From Mucilaginibacter jinjuensis (GTDB taxonomy: Bacteria > Bacteroidota > Bacteroidia > Sphingobacteriales > Sphingobacteriaceae): a stretch of DNA of 64,000 bases. Location: contig NZ_CP117167.1 of the NCBI RefSeq assembly GCF_028596025.1, forward strand, positions 5,890,001-5,954,000. Direction: 5' to 3'. A program made the translations under genes and the position numbers. The stretch's first letter is position 1. Every line of letters starts with the position of its first letter. The notes beneath the pieces were generated by a model. That model did no database searches. It saw nothing but the letters and a program-made list of their open reading frames with translations, and was not told the origin of the DNA. Below are positions 43,279 to 51,491 of the stretch, piece after piece.

Positions 43279-43659
43279 ATGGAATTTCCAGCCGAACTAA
43301 AATACACCAAAGACCACGAATGGATCCGTGTTGAAGGTAACACCGCATACATTGGCATTACCGAATTTGCACAGCGCGAATTAGGCGACATCGTTTACAT
43401 CGACGTACCATCTGTAGGTAAAGAAATTGAAGAAAATGATGTTTTTGGTACCGTTGAAGCAGTGAAAACTGTATCAGACCTGTTTATACCGGTAACAGCA
43501 ACCATCGAAGAAACCAATCCTTTACTGGAGAGCCAGCCAGAACTGGTAAATACTGACCCTTACGGTGATGGTTGGATGGTAAAAGTTACGCTTAAAAATG
43601 CAGATGATGTTAACGCACTGCTTTCTGCTGAAGACTATCAATCGATCATAGGCGCTTAA
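43279..43659 (+). CDS. gcvH: Glycine cleavage system H protein
   Basis: A 126-residue lipoyl carrier protein. The lipoylated Lys is in FGTVEAVKTVSDLF (~residue 63). EWIRVEGNTAYIGITEFAQRELGDIVY and the C-terminal GWMVKVTL are typical. It shuttles the aminomethyl group from the P to the T protein. The other glycine-cleavage genes are not in this window. Its stop overlaps the start of the VanZ gene by one base (TAATG). Confidence 0.97.
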   Translation: MEFPAELKYTKDHEWIRVEGNTAYIGITEFAQRELGDIVYIDVPSVGKEIEENDVFGTVEAVKTVSDLFIPVTATIEETNPLLESQPELVNTDPYGDGWMVKVTLKNADDVNALLSAEDYQSIIGA

Positions 43660-44048
43660 TGCTGCAATTTTTCAAGTATCAGCGATTCACAATCCTGTGG
43701 TCGCTTTTTATATTGATTATGTGCAGCATTTCCATGGGCAAGGTCGGGGAATCACATTTGTTTTTCCCCGGCTTTGACAAAATGGTGCACTGTGGTTTCT
43801 TCTTTATGTTTGTACTGCTGGCCAGCAATGGTTTAATCAGGCAAAATAAAGGTATCTCCATTCCCGTTATCTTCCTCATTGCTTTCTTAGGCGTATTTTT
43901 CGGTGCACTGATCGAAATACTCCAACTCTATGTTTTTACCTGGCGCGATGGTAACTGGGGCGATCTTTTTGCCGATACCGTTGGCGTGGGTATGGCTACA
44001 TTTAGTATCTTAGTGCTAAAATCTGCTTTCAGCTATGCCAAGGCTTAA
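43659..44048 (+). CDS. VanZ family membrane protein
   Basis: A 129-residue protein with four membrane segments and the VanZ-like pattern FPGFDKMVHCGFFFMFVLLA followed by the acidic EILQLYV and RDGNWGDLFADTVGVGM. VanZ-like proteins are linked to envelope or lipid-II changes, but the role of the chromosomal copies is unclear. Translational coupling to gcvH by the TAATG overlap is seen in the sequence. Confidence 0.85.
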   Translation: MLQFFKYQRFTILWSLFILIMCSISMGKVGESHLFFPGFDKMVHCGFFFMFVLLASNGLIRQNKGISIPVIFLIAFLGVFFGALIEILQLYVFTWRDGNWGDLFADTVGVGMATFSILVLKSAFSYAKA

Positions 44049-44181
44049 AATACTTCTGCTTCTACTGGTCGTTATTTCAATGACTGCCCCTTCATGCGGC
44101 TTATTTCATAAAAGCTGTAATTGCCCTCATTTTAGCAATACTGTTAAAAAATCATCTTCACGTGCAACGTTAGCCGCTTAA
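44035..44181 (+). CDS. Small lipoprotein-like ORF (48 aa)
   Basis: The ATG at 44035 lies inside the end of the VanZ gene (14-bp overlap) and opens a 48-codon frame. It encodes a charged N-terminus (MPRLKI), a hydrophobic stretch LLLLLVVISMTAPSC that could be a lipoprotein signal, and a mature part with a cysteine pair (SCNCPHFSN). It ends at TAA 44179-44181. Its position and overlap suggest a real small gene co-transcribed with gcvH and VanZ, but its size leaves doubt. Confidence 0.55.
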   Translation: MPRLKILLLLLVVISMTAPSCGLFHKSCNCPHFSNTVKKSSSRATLAA

Positions 44182-44203
44182 TAGCGTCTGTTGGTTAGTT
44201 TTA

Positions 44204-44264
44204 TTAAACTAAGAATTTAGTTAAAAAATGTTAAATTATTTTTTCAACTAAATTCTTAGTTTAA
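44204..44264. promoter_or_regulatory. Perfect 19-bp inverted repeat at the promoter of the beta-barrel receptor
   Basis: Arms 44204-44222 and 44246-44264 (TTAAACTAAGAATTTAGTT and its complement) with a 23-bp A/T-rich spacer. A -7-like TAAATTTG is at 44262-44269, so the right arm touches the promoter, and the ATG is at 44292. It may be an operator or the terminator of the gcvH-VanZ operon. Confidence 0.55.
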
Positions 44265-44291
44265 ATTTGACTTAACCTTTAACAACGCATA

Positions 44292-47117
44292 ATGAAAGCA
44301 AAACTTTACCTCATCCCTATTTTCTGCCTTCTATCAGCATCAATTGTATTTGCACAAAAACCGGGTGGTAGTGTACACGCCACAATAATAGATCAAAAGA
44401 AACAAGCTATAGAATATGCTACCGCTACGGTGGTAAATGCAGCCGATTCGTCAGCAGTAAAGAGCATCGCATCCGGCAAAGAAGGTAATATCGATATCCA
44501 TGGGTTGAAAACCGGGAACTATAAACTTGTGGTTTCACAGCTTGGCTTTAAAAAGCTGGTACACCCTTTTAGCATAAGCAATCAAAACCCATCAGTTCAG
44601 CTGGGCATTCTAATTATGGTACCCGATGTAAAAACTCTGGATGAAGTTGCCGTAAAAGGTGTTAAAGCAACTGCTGCCATTAAAGGCGACACCACCGAAT
44701 TTAATGCCGCTGCATTTAAAACCCAACCAAATGATAATGTAGAACAGCTGATAAAAAAGATACCAGGGGTTGATGTAGATAAGGATGGTAAAGTAACCGC
44801 ACAAGGCCAGCAGGTAACCAAAGTTTTGGTTGATGGTAAAGAATTTTTCGGCAACGACCCCAAAGCCGCCACTAAGAACCTGCCTGCAGACGCGATTGAT
44901 AAAGTGCAGTTCATTAATGATAAAACCGAGAAAGCCAAAAATACAGGTATTGATGATGGCCAGCGCGATAAGGTAATGAACCTTACTTTAAAGGACGATA
45001 AAAAGAGCGGCTGGTTTGGTAATGCCACTGCTGCCGGCGGCACAGATGATCGTTATCTCGGTCAGTTTAACATTAATCATTTTGATAAAAAGCGCCAGTT
45101 CTCGGCCTTGTTCCTTAGTAATAATGTGAATGAATCGGGATTTACGATGGAAGATTTAAACGCCTTTACCAACGGCAATATATTCGATGCGTTTGGTAAT
45201 AATGGTTCTATCAACATAAATATCAACAGCAATGGCAGGGCTAACATCAATGGTGCTTTTGCAGGTATAAACGGTGGCTTAATTACTAACCATACCGGCG
45301 GTTTAAACTACTCGGATATGTGGGGTAAAAAGAACCAGCTAAAGTTTAACGCCAACTTTATTACGGTACTATCATCCAACAATTTAACCGAGACAGATAA
45401 TATACAAGATCCTGTTCAAAACCTACTCACTAATAAAAACATCATCGGCAACAATACTTATAACAGCTATCGCCTTAACATGAAACTGGAGTATAAGCCG
45501 GATACCTTAAATACATTGACGCTTAAACCCAACCTGTCAAGCAGTTATACACACAATAATGACGTAACCGGTATTACCAGCAGCGATTTAAACAACGCTT
45601 TGCTTAACCAGGCTAATCAGTCGTTAGATCAGGTTATCCATACCCCTGTTGTCGGTGCTCAATTTACCGCTAACCATAAGTTTCAGCATGGCAAAGGTTC
45701 TGTCAATTTGTTTACTACAGATAGTTATTCGCCTTATAAGAACAACTCCACCAACATCTTCAACTTACACTACCCTACCAACAGCACCCTGCCCGATAGT
45801 ACAGCTAACCTGCAAACCGGGCAAACTGATCATGGGACTATCAGCAATACTACCCTATCGTTCATCAGGCAATTGAGTAAAGTGCACAAGCTTAATTTAA
45901 CGGTTAGTCAGGGTCTGCAATATCGTAATGATAATGCCAACCAAACCACAGTGGATTATAATCAGGTAACCGGTCGATATGAGATACTGGCTCCAAACCT
46001 TAGCGGTGTATATGATAATACCAATTATCGTTACTCATCAACCGTGGGGTTAAATAAGAACAGCCCCAAATCAAACCTGACTATAAATGCAGAGCTGGCC
46101 GACTTGGGCCTGAAAGGTGATTTTACCGGTGCACAAGCCAGCAATGTAGATCGCCAGGGTTGGGCTTTGGTGCCCAATGCCAGTTTTTCATACAGACCTA
46201 AACCAGGCACTAATGTTTATATGAGTTTACGAAGCGATGTAACCATGCCTTCGGTTACCGACTTGTTGCCTATTATTAATACCACCAGCACTACGTATAA
46301 AAAGATAGGCAATCCCGATCTGCGGATGTCGCGCTCGTTAAGCTTTAATGGTAACATGAATAGTTATGATCCTAAAACCAATAACTATTTTAACATATAC
46401 GCCAATTTTGTAGAAACCTGGAAAGGGTTTTCGACCGAGAGTTATTATGACAACACAGGCATTACCACATCGCGCCCGGTGAATACTGATGGCAACTTTA
46501 CTTCTAACTTCGGTATCAATTCGGGCATGCCAAGTAAAATAAAAGGGTTGCGTTTTAATTTGGGCTTCAACGGCAATATTAACCGTAATGTAAACTACAT
46601 CAACAATAATAAAAATGCGGTATTGCGCGTGGCTCCTGGCTTAAGTTTGGGTGGTAATTATGATGTTGATAAATTTCAGTTCGAATTGCATACTTATACC
46701 AGCTATAATAACGCTACAAACTCTTTCCAGCACGAGGCCGATAACCATTATTACAACTTTAATAATAGCGCTACAATTGGCGTTAAACCCGCCAAATCGT
46801 GGCGCATATATAGCGAGTTAAATCAAAGCCTGTATCGCGGGATGCCAAGCAGTGCAAACACTTCGGTTTATTTGCTCAACGCAGGTATCGAGCGCTATTT
46901 CATGAAATCGCAAAACTTAACGGTTGCCTTAACCGGTTTCGATCTGCTCAATCAAAACTCTGGCATACAGCGCACGCTTTCAACCACAGGGCAAATTACC
47001 AGCACCCAAACCAATACCATCGGGCAGTATTTTTTCCTGAAAATTATCTATAAGATTAGCAAAATGGGTTCGGGCTCAGACAAGCCCGGTAATAGCGGAA
47101 TTGTGATCATGAGGTAA
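44292..47117 (+). CDS. TonB-receptor-like outer-membrane beta-barrel protein
   Basis: A 941-residue protein with a signal peptide (SASIVFAQKPGG), a carboxypeptidase-regulatory-like domain (VHATIIDQKKQAIEYATATV, ~28-110), a plug (NDNVEQLIKKIPGVDVDKDG then VTKVLVDGKEFFGNDP) and a large barrel of the OMP_b-brl_3 group. The C-terminus (FLKIIYKISKMGSGSDKPG) has a short tail after the last strand. The barrel region is very rich in Asn. The ligand is unknown. Not followed by a SusD- or DUF4249-type partner; feoAB is next but has its own promoter. Confidence 0.9.
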   Translation: MKAKLYLIPIFCLLSASIVFAQKPGGSVHATIIDQKKQAIEYATATVVNAADSSAVKSIASGKEGNIDIHGLKTGNYKLVVSQLGFKKLVHPFSISNQNPSVQLGILIMVPDVKTLDEVAVKGVKATAAIKGDTTEFNAAAFKTQPNDNVEQLIKKIPGVDVDKDGKVTAQGQQVTKVLVDGKEFFGNDPKAATKNLPADAIDKVQFINDKTEKAKNTGIDDGQRDKVMNLTLKDDKKSGWFGNATAAGGTDDRYLGQFNINHFDKKRQFSALFLSNNVNESGFTMEDLNAFTNGNIFDAFGNNGSINININSNGRANINGAFAGINGGLITNHTGGLNYSDMWGKKNQLKFNANFITVLSSNNLTETDNIQDPVQNLLTNKNIIGNNTYNSYRLNMKLEYKPDTLNTLTLKPNLSSSYTHNNDVTGITSSDLNNALLNQANQSLDQVIHTPVVGAQFTANHKFQHGKGSVNLFTTDSYSPYKNNSTNIFNLHYPTNSTLPDSTANLQTGQTDHGTISNTTLSFIRQLSKVHKLNLTVSQGLQYRNDNANQTTVDYNQVTGRYEILAPNLSGVYDNTNYRYSSTVGLNKNSPKSNLTINAELADLGLKGDFTGAQASNVDRQGWALVPNASFSYRPKPGTNVYMSLRSDVTMPSVTDLLPIINTTSTTYKKIGNPDLRMSRSLSFNGNMNSYDPKTNNYFNIYANFVETWKGFSTESYYDNTGITTSRPVNTDGNFTSNFGINSGMPSKIKGLRFNLGFNGNINRNVNYINNNKNAVLRVAPGLSLGGNYDVDKFQFELHTYTSYNNATNSFQHEADNHYYNFNNSATIGVKPAKSWRIYSELNQSLYRGMPSSANTSVYLLNAGIERYFMKSQNLTVALTGFDLLNQNSGIQRTLSTTGQITSTQTNTIGQYFFLKIIYKISKMGSGSDKPGNSGIVIMR

Positions 47118-47128
47118 TCTTTTCAGAT

Positions 47129-47189
47129 ACCCGACAAATGGAACTTTGCTATTTGGATTTAATTTAAATAAGATATACATTTGTCGGGT
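47129..47189 (+). promoter_or_regulatory. feoAB promoter with flanking 12-bp inverted repeat
   Basis: The -33 element TTTG (47152-47155) and -7 element TACATTTG (47176-47183) are 20 bp apart, fitting the Bacteroidota consensus. Perfect 12-bp arms ACCCGACAAATG (47129-47140) and its complement (47178-47189) flank the promoter; the right arm overlaps the -7 element. It is a good candidate for a metal-responsive operator, though the regulator is unknown. Confidence 0.65.
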
Positions 47190-47204
47190 TATCAAAAGAA
47201 ATAG

Positions 47205-47420
47205 ATGAAGCTTTCGCAACTTAAAGTAGGTAGTAAAGGAATAGTAAAGGAGTTTACAGATCTTGAAATGTCAATTAAGTTGATGGAAATGGGCTGCCTG
47301 CCCGGCGAAGAAATTAAGGTAGAACGCATTGCCCCAATGGGCGATCCAATTGCCATTAACGTTGCCGGTTACCAGTTGAGTTTACGCATGCGCGAAGCTT
47401 CAACCATCATATTACTGTAG
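47205..47420 (+). CDS. feoA: Ferrous iron transport protein A
   Basis: A 71-residue SH3-like protein, of normal FeoA length. KLSQLKVGSKGIVKEF, LKLMEMGCLPGEEIKVE-type strand order and GDPIAINVAGYQLSLR are typical. It is an accessory of FeoB at the cytoplasmic membrane. Seven bases separate it from feoB. Confidence 0.93.
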   Translation: MKLSQLKVGSKGIVKEFTDLEMSIKLMEMGCLPGEEIKVERIAPMGDPIAINVAGYQLSLRMREASTIILL

Positions 47421-47427
47421 TTGGGCG

Positions 47428-49542
47428 TTGAAAGCAGATATCAGAGTTGCACTTGTAGGGAATCCCAATACCGGTAAATCAACACTTTTTAATGCGCTGA
47501 CCGGTTTAAACCAAAAGATCGGCAATTTTCCGGGGGTTACTGTCGATAAAAAAACAGGCTATTGTTCGCTGCCTGATGGCCGGCAAGCCGAAATTGTAGA
47601 CTTACCCGGCACCTACAGCCTCTACCCCAAAAGCCGCGACGAATCCATTGTATTTTCTGTACTCGCTGATCGAAAAAGCACCCACACGCCCGATCTGGTT
47701 GTTGTGATCCTTGATGCATCAAACCTTAAACGCAACCTATTACTTTACACCCAGGTTGCCGATTTAAAGATCCCTGTAATTGTAGCCCTCAACATGATGG
47801 ACCTTGCCAAAAGCGGCGGGATTACCATTGATGTTAATGCATTTGCCAAAAAGCTGGGTGTACATGTAGTACCTATTGCAGCCCGAAAGCTCGAAGGGAT
47901 TGATAAGCTAAAAGAAGCTATCTCTTATGCCAGCAAACTGGCTTTGCAGGAAAACACGATTGATGTAAGCACCATTGCCCCGCAACTGATTGCGCAGATA
48001 GGCGAAGAAATGCAGATCGAGAATCCGTACTTCGCTTTGCAACTGGCACATCAGCACGAGCACTTAACTTTCCTTTCCGGAACCGAGAGCGACCGTATTG
48101 AAGAGCTGGAGCACATCCACTTCTTCCACTCGCAAAAAGCGCAGGCTACAGAAACCATAGCCCGTTATAATTATATTAACGATCTGCTTTATGATACCGT
48201 GCACAAAGCAGAAAGTGCCGACAGCGAAACGGTAAGCAACCGTATTGATAAAGTTTTAACCCATAAGGTATTCGGTTTTATCATTTTCTTCGCTATCCTG
48301 ATGTTCATGTTCCAGGCCATATTTGCCTGGTCAGCATACCCGATGGGTTTGATTGAAGACCTGTTTGTATGGGTTGAGGGATTGGTTCACGACCATCTAC
48401 CGGCCGGTCCGCTTACTAATTTACTATCAGACGGTGTACTGTCCGGGTTAAGCGGTGTAATGGTATTTATCCCGCAAATTGCTATCCTGTTTGCCTTTAT
48501 CTCCATACTGGAAGATACCGGCTACATGGCCCGTGTTACCTTTATGATGGATAAGCTGATGCGCAAAGTTGGCTTAAACGGCAAATCAGTAGTTCCGTTG
48601 ATCGGCGGCTTCGCCTGTGCGGTGCCATCTATCATGAGTACCCGTACCATCGAGAATTGGAAAGACAGGATGATCACCATTATGGTTACGCCACTGGTTA
48701 CCTGTTCGGCACGGTTACCTATCTATACTTTAATGATAGCCCTGGTAGTGCCCAATAAAAATGTATGGTGGATCTTTAACTGGCAGGGGTTGGCTTTAAC
48801 TGCCATGTACGTGCTCAGTTTAGTATCGGCTGTGGTTGTAGCTTTTGTAATGAAACTGATATTGAAAGGTCGAGAACGTGGCTACTTTATTATGGAACTC
48901 CCGGTTTACCGCATGCCCCGCTGGAACAACGTGTTGTTGACGATGTACGACCGTTCTAAGGCCTTCGTAGTGCAGGCCGGTAAGGTTATCATTGCCGTAT
49001 CGGTAATACTTTGGGTACTGGCGTCTTACGGCCCGGGCAATCGCTTTGAAAGAATTGATCAAAAATATAGTAAACCTGAATACACCAAAACCGTTCCGGC
49101 TGCGGATTTGAAACACATTATAGCTTCCGAAAAACTGGAAAACTCTTATGCCGGTGTTCTGGGCCATGCGATGGAACCGGCTATCCGTCCGCTGGGTTTC
49201 GACTGGAAGATTGGTATTGCACTAATCACCTCTTTCGCTGCTCGCGAAGTATTTGTAGGCACCATGGCCACCATTTACAGTGTGGATGGCGATGCTGATA
49301 ATATACAATCTGTTCAACAGAAAATGGGTAGCGCTAAAAACCCGCAGACCGGGCAGCCTGTATTTACCGTTGCTGTGGCATTTTCTTTAATGATGTTTTA
49401 CGCCTTTGCTATGCAATGCGCCAGTACCGTAGCTACGGTGTACCGCGAAACTAAAGATTGGCGCTGGCCGGCAGCACAGTTTGCTTATATGACTGTGCTG
49501 GCTTATGTGATAAGTTTTATAACCTACCAGTTGCTGAAGTAG
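47428..49542 (+). CDS. feoB: Ferrous iron transport GTPase/permease FeoB
   Basis: A 704-residue Fe(II) transporter. The N-terminal G-domain has G1 GNPNTGKST, G3 DLPGTYSLYP and G4 NMMD. The GDI-like helical domain follows, then two gate regions with the conserved cysteines (GGFACAVPSIMSTRTIENWK, and TPLVTCSARLPIY) and about ten membrane segments. The start is TTG at 47428, giving MKADIRVALVGNPNTGKS; no better ATG exists before G1. Length is near the short end of the family. The end is only 8 bp from the convergent DUF3800 gene, without an obvious terminator. Confidence 0.95.
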   Translation: MKADIRVALVGNPNTGKSTLFNALTGLNQKIGNFPGVTVDKKTGYCSLPDGRQAEIVDLPGTYSLYPKSRDESIVFSVLADRKSTHTPDLVVVILDASNLKRNLLLYTQVADLKIPVIVALNMMDLAKSGGITIDVNAFAKKLGVHVVPIAARKLEGIDKLKEAISYASKLALQENTIDVSTIAPQLIAQIGEEMQIENPYFALQLAHQHEHLTFLSGTESDRIEELEHIHFFHSQKAQATETIARYNYINDLLYDTVHKAESADSETVSNRIDKVLTHKVFGFIIFFAILMFMFQAIFAWSAYPMGLIEDLFVWVEGLVHDHLPAGPLTNLLSDGVLSGLSGVMVFIPQIAILFAFISILEDTGYMARVTFMMDKLMRKVGLNGKSVVPLIGGFACAVPSIMSTRTIENWKDRMITIMVTPLVTCSARLPIYTLMIALVVPNKNVWWIFNWQGLALTAMYVLSLVSAVVVAFVMKLILKGRERGYFIMELPVYRMPRWNNVLLTMYDRSKAFVVQAGKVIIAVSVILWVLASYGPGNRFERIDQKYSKPEYTKTVPAADLKHIIASEKLENSYAGVLGHAMEPAIRPLGFDWKIGIALITSFAAREVFVGTMATIYSVDGDADNIQSVQQKMGSAKNPQTGQPVFTVAVAFSLMMFYAFAMQCASTVATVYRETKDWRWPAAQFAYMTVLAYVISFITYQLLK

Positions 49543-49550
49543 TATTTTTT

Positions 49551-50687
49551 TTATTGAGAGTTTTCAAGTAAATTAAATACTGTAGATTGATCCACATCAC
49601 TGTTGTTTTTATCTATACTATTCAAATCAAATTTCACCATATCCAGAATAAAATCTGCAACTTCATCCTTTGGATGATTTCCCTGCGGAGTATTAAGCTT
49701 TCGATTTATAGCACCTGTAAAAAGGTCTACGACTTGAATATAAAAGTTACTCTTCGAAGAAATTGCTTGGAAATCCTCAGCGTAAAGCCCCTTAATTTTT
49801 TGCTGTGATATTCGTTCTTTAATGTTTTCAATTTTTAATTGATCACTTCCAGCCTCTTCTTCGTCAATCCAAGCTGATAAAATTCTTGGCAAAGGGGCTC
49901 TACCTGTTTCATTTTCATGAAGAACTCCTTTTATAAGTAAATGAGATGTCAAATCTGTAATCGCAGCATTTTTGTTTGACAATCCTTTGTTATTTACCAC
50001 TATTACCTTGAATCCCACTTCTGGATGTATGGATAAGAATTTTGTAAAAAATTCTTTATACTCAGACGCTTTATTTTTTGTGATTTCATTAAAATGAAAT
50101 TCATAATTTATCTCTCTGTCTTCTTTCCATTTCAATAATTGACGCCGAGAATCAATTTTAAAGGATTTTAGAACCCACATAGAACCAACCGAAAGATAGT
50201 CTTGCGTTTTTCCAGTTTCATCAATATAAACTGTGTATGTTCCTAATCCAGATGGTTTGTCTGCGATAGCCGCCTGTCGGTTTTTTTCTTGTAATACCCC
50301 CCTAAACTTTCTAACTTTCTCGTCAGCTTGAAACAGCTTGTATTCGTTTTGTATTTTTGCCCTCATACGAGAAAGAGAACTTATTTTGGTAAGACCTTTT
50401 AACTGTTCCTTCGTAACTGATACTCCATTTAAAATTTCGGTCTCAAATAAATACCAATATGACCAAGCTAATTCTACATCAGAATTTCTTGCATCATTTG
50501 AATTATTCAAAACAAAAGCCACCCTGTCTTTAATATTCTCAATCTGTCCACTCAGCACACGATTTAATAAATCTTTTTTTTCTTCCTCGATCTTTTGCAG
50601 TTTCGCCAGTTGCTTTTCATTTAATTCTTCTGGTTCTGCATTTTCATTTAGATTGATCGAATCATCATTTAAGTTTGGAGTTTCCAT
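49551..50687 (-). CDS. DUF3800 family protein with N-terminal coiled coil
   Basis: A 378-residue protein, visibly richer in A/T than its neighbours. Residues ~15-45 (AEPEELNEKQLAKLQKIEEE) look like a coiled coil. The C-terminal ~230 residues match DUF3800: TVYIDETGKTQDYLSVG with the conserved Asp-Glu, a later WIDEEEAG, and the last acidic site in QVVDLFTGAINRK. The fold of this domain is thought to be RNase H-like; members occur in phages and variable regions. The ATG at 50687 is used, not 50759. It is a probable acquired gene; function unknown. Confidence 0.75.
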   Translation of the reverse strand: METPNLNDDSINLNENAEPEELNEKQLAKLQKIEEEKKDLLNRVLSGQIENIKDRVAFVLNNSNDARNSDVELAWSYWYLFETEILNGVSVTKEQLKGLTKISSLSRMRAKIQNEYKLFQADEKVRKFRGVLQEKNRQAAIADKPSGLGTYTVYIDETGKTQDYLSVGSMWVLKSFKIDSRRQLLKWKEDREINYEFHFNEITKNKASEYKEFFTKFLSIHPEVGFKVIVVNNKGLSNKNAAITDLTSHLLIKGVLHENETGRAPLPRILSAWIDEEEAGSDQLKIENIKERISQQKIKGLYAEDFQAISSKSNFYIQVVDLFTGAINRKLNTPQGNHPKDEVADFILDMVKFDLNSIDKNNSDVDQSTVFNLLENSQ

Positions 50688-50707
50688 TTTATTAGATTTA
50701 GGTTTTT

Positions 50708-50720
50708 GTTGATAGTCAAC
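50708..50720. promoter_or_regulatory. 13-bp palindrome upstream of the DUF3800 gene
   Basis: GTTGATAGTCAAC (5-bp arms around TAG) is 20 bp before the ATG in a very A/T-rich leader; a possible operator for autoregulation. Confidence 0.3.
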
Positions 50721-50823
50721 TATATAAATATATACATAAGATACTTCATCCAAATGCAATTACATAAAACTTTAATCCAGAGTAAATTAAATTAAGATTA
50801 TAGTAGGCTCTTTTTCTTTTCCT

Positions 50824-50831
50824 TATCTTTG
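50824..50831 (+). promoter_or_regulatory. Predicted -7 promoter element of the SprT-like gene
   Basis: TATCTTTG fits TAnnTTTG and ends 14 bp before the TTG start codon at 50846. Confidence 0.45.
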
Positions 50832-50845
50832 TATAGAGGTCCCCT

Positions 50846-51457
50846 TTGGAGAAAATAAAAGTTTTAGAAAGATATATGCCACCTGCCGCAGCCCCGCTGA
50901 TAGGCCGTTGGATTGATTACTTTAAGTGCGAGTTTAAAATTTCGCGCAACCGCAACACCAAGTTTGGCGATTACCGCCCGCCACACGCAGGCAAAGGTCA
51001 CCGTATATCGGTTAATTTCGACCTTAATCCCTACGCTTTCCTGGTAACTACCGTACACGAGTTTGCACACCTGCACACCTGGAACGAGCACAAGCATAAG
51101 GCCAAACCACACGGCACAGAATGGAAGCAGAATTTCAAGAAAATGATGCAGCCCTTCTTCGACCAAAATGTTTTTCCGCCGGATGTTAAACAGGCCATTA
51201 CCAATTACCTGAATAACCCCGCCGCATCCAGCTGCTCCGACTTAAATCTATACCGTTCCCTGCGCCAATACGACGCCCCTAAAGAATCGATGTTGACGGT
51301 AGAGAAACTACCTGCCAACGCCGTATTCAAAATCAAAGACGGCCGTGTTTTCCGCAAAGGCGAACAATTGCGTAAGCGGTTTAAATGTGTAGAAGTAAGT
51401 ACAAAGAGGGTTTATTTGTTTAGTCCGGTGGCGGAGGTAGAGGTGTTAGAGAGGTAG
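50846..51457 (+). CDS. SprT-like zinc metallopeptidase
   Basis: A 203-residue protein with a SprT-like domain. The zinc site is TVHEFAHLHTWNEH (HExxH, ~residue 73) with a third ligand in HKAKPHGTEWKQNF. The C-terminal third (VFKIKDGRVFRKGEQLRKRFKCVE) is a small beta domain, without the usual zinc ribbon Cys. Related proteins cleave DNA-protein crosslinks in eukaryotes (SPRTN); the bacterial role is unknown. The start is TTG at 50846; a later ATG at 50876 would drop the first helix IKVLERYMPPAAAPLIGRW. Confidence 0.85.
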   Translation: MEKIKVLERYMPPAAAPLIGRWIDYFKCEFKISRNRNTKFGDYRPPHAGKGHRISVNFDLNPYAFLVTTVHEFAHLHTWNEHKHKAKPHGTEWKQNFKKMMQPFFDQNVFPPDVKQAITNYLNNPAASSCSDLNLYRSLRQYDAPKESMLTVEKLPANAVFKIKDGRVFRKGEQLRKRFKCVEVSTKRVYLFSPVAEVEVLER

Positions 51458-51491
51458 GTATTAGGATAGGGAAACTGAATGCTCATATTAC

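Noticed and set aside
49551..50687. DUF3800 gene considered part of a multi-gene defence island
   Set aside because: Its neighbours are feoB and a SprT-like gene; no other defence gene is nearby.
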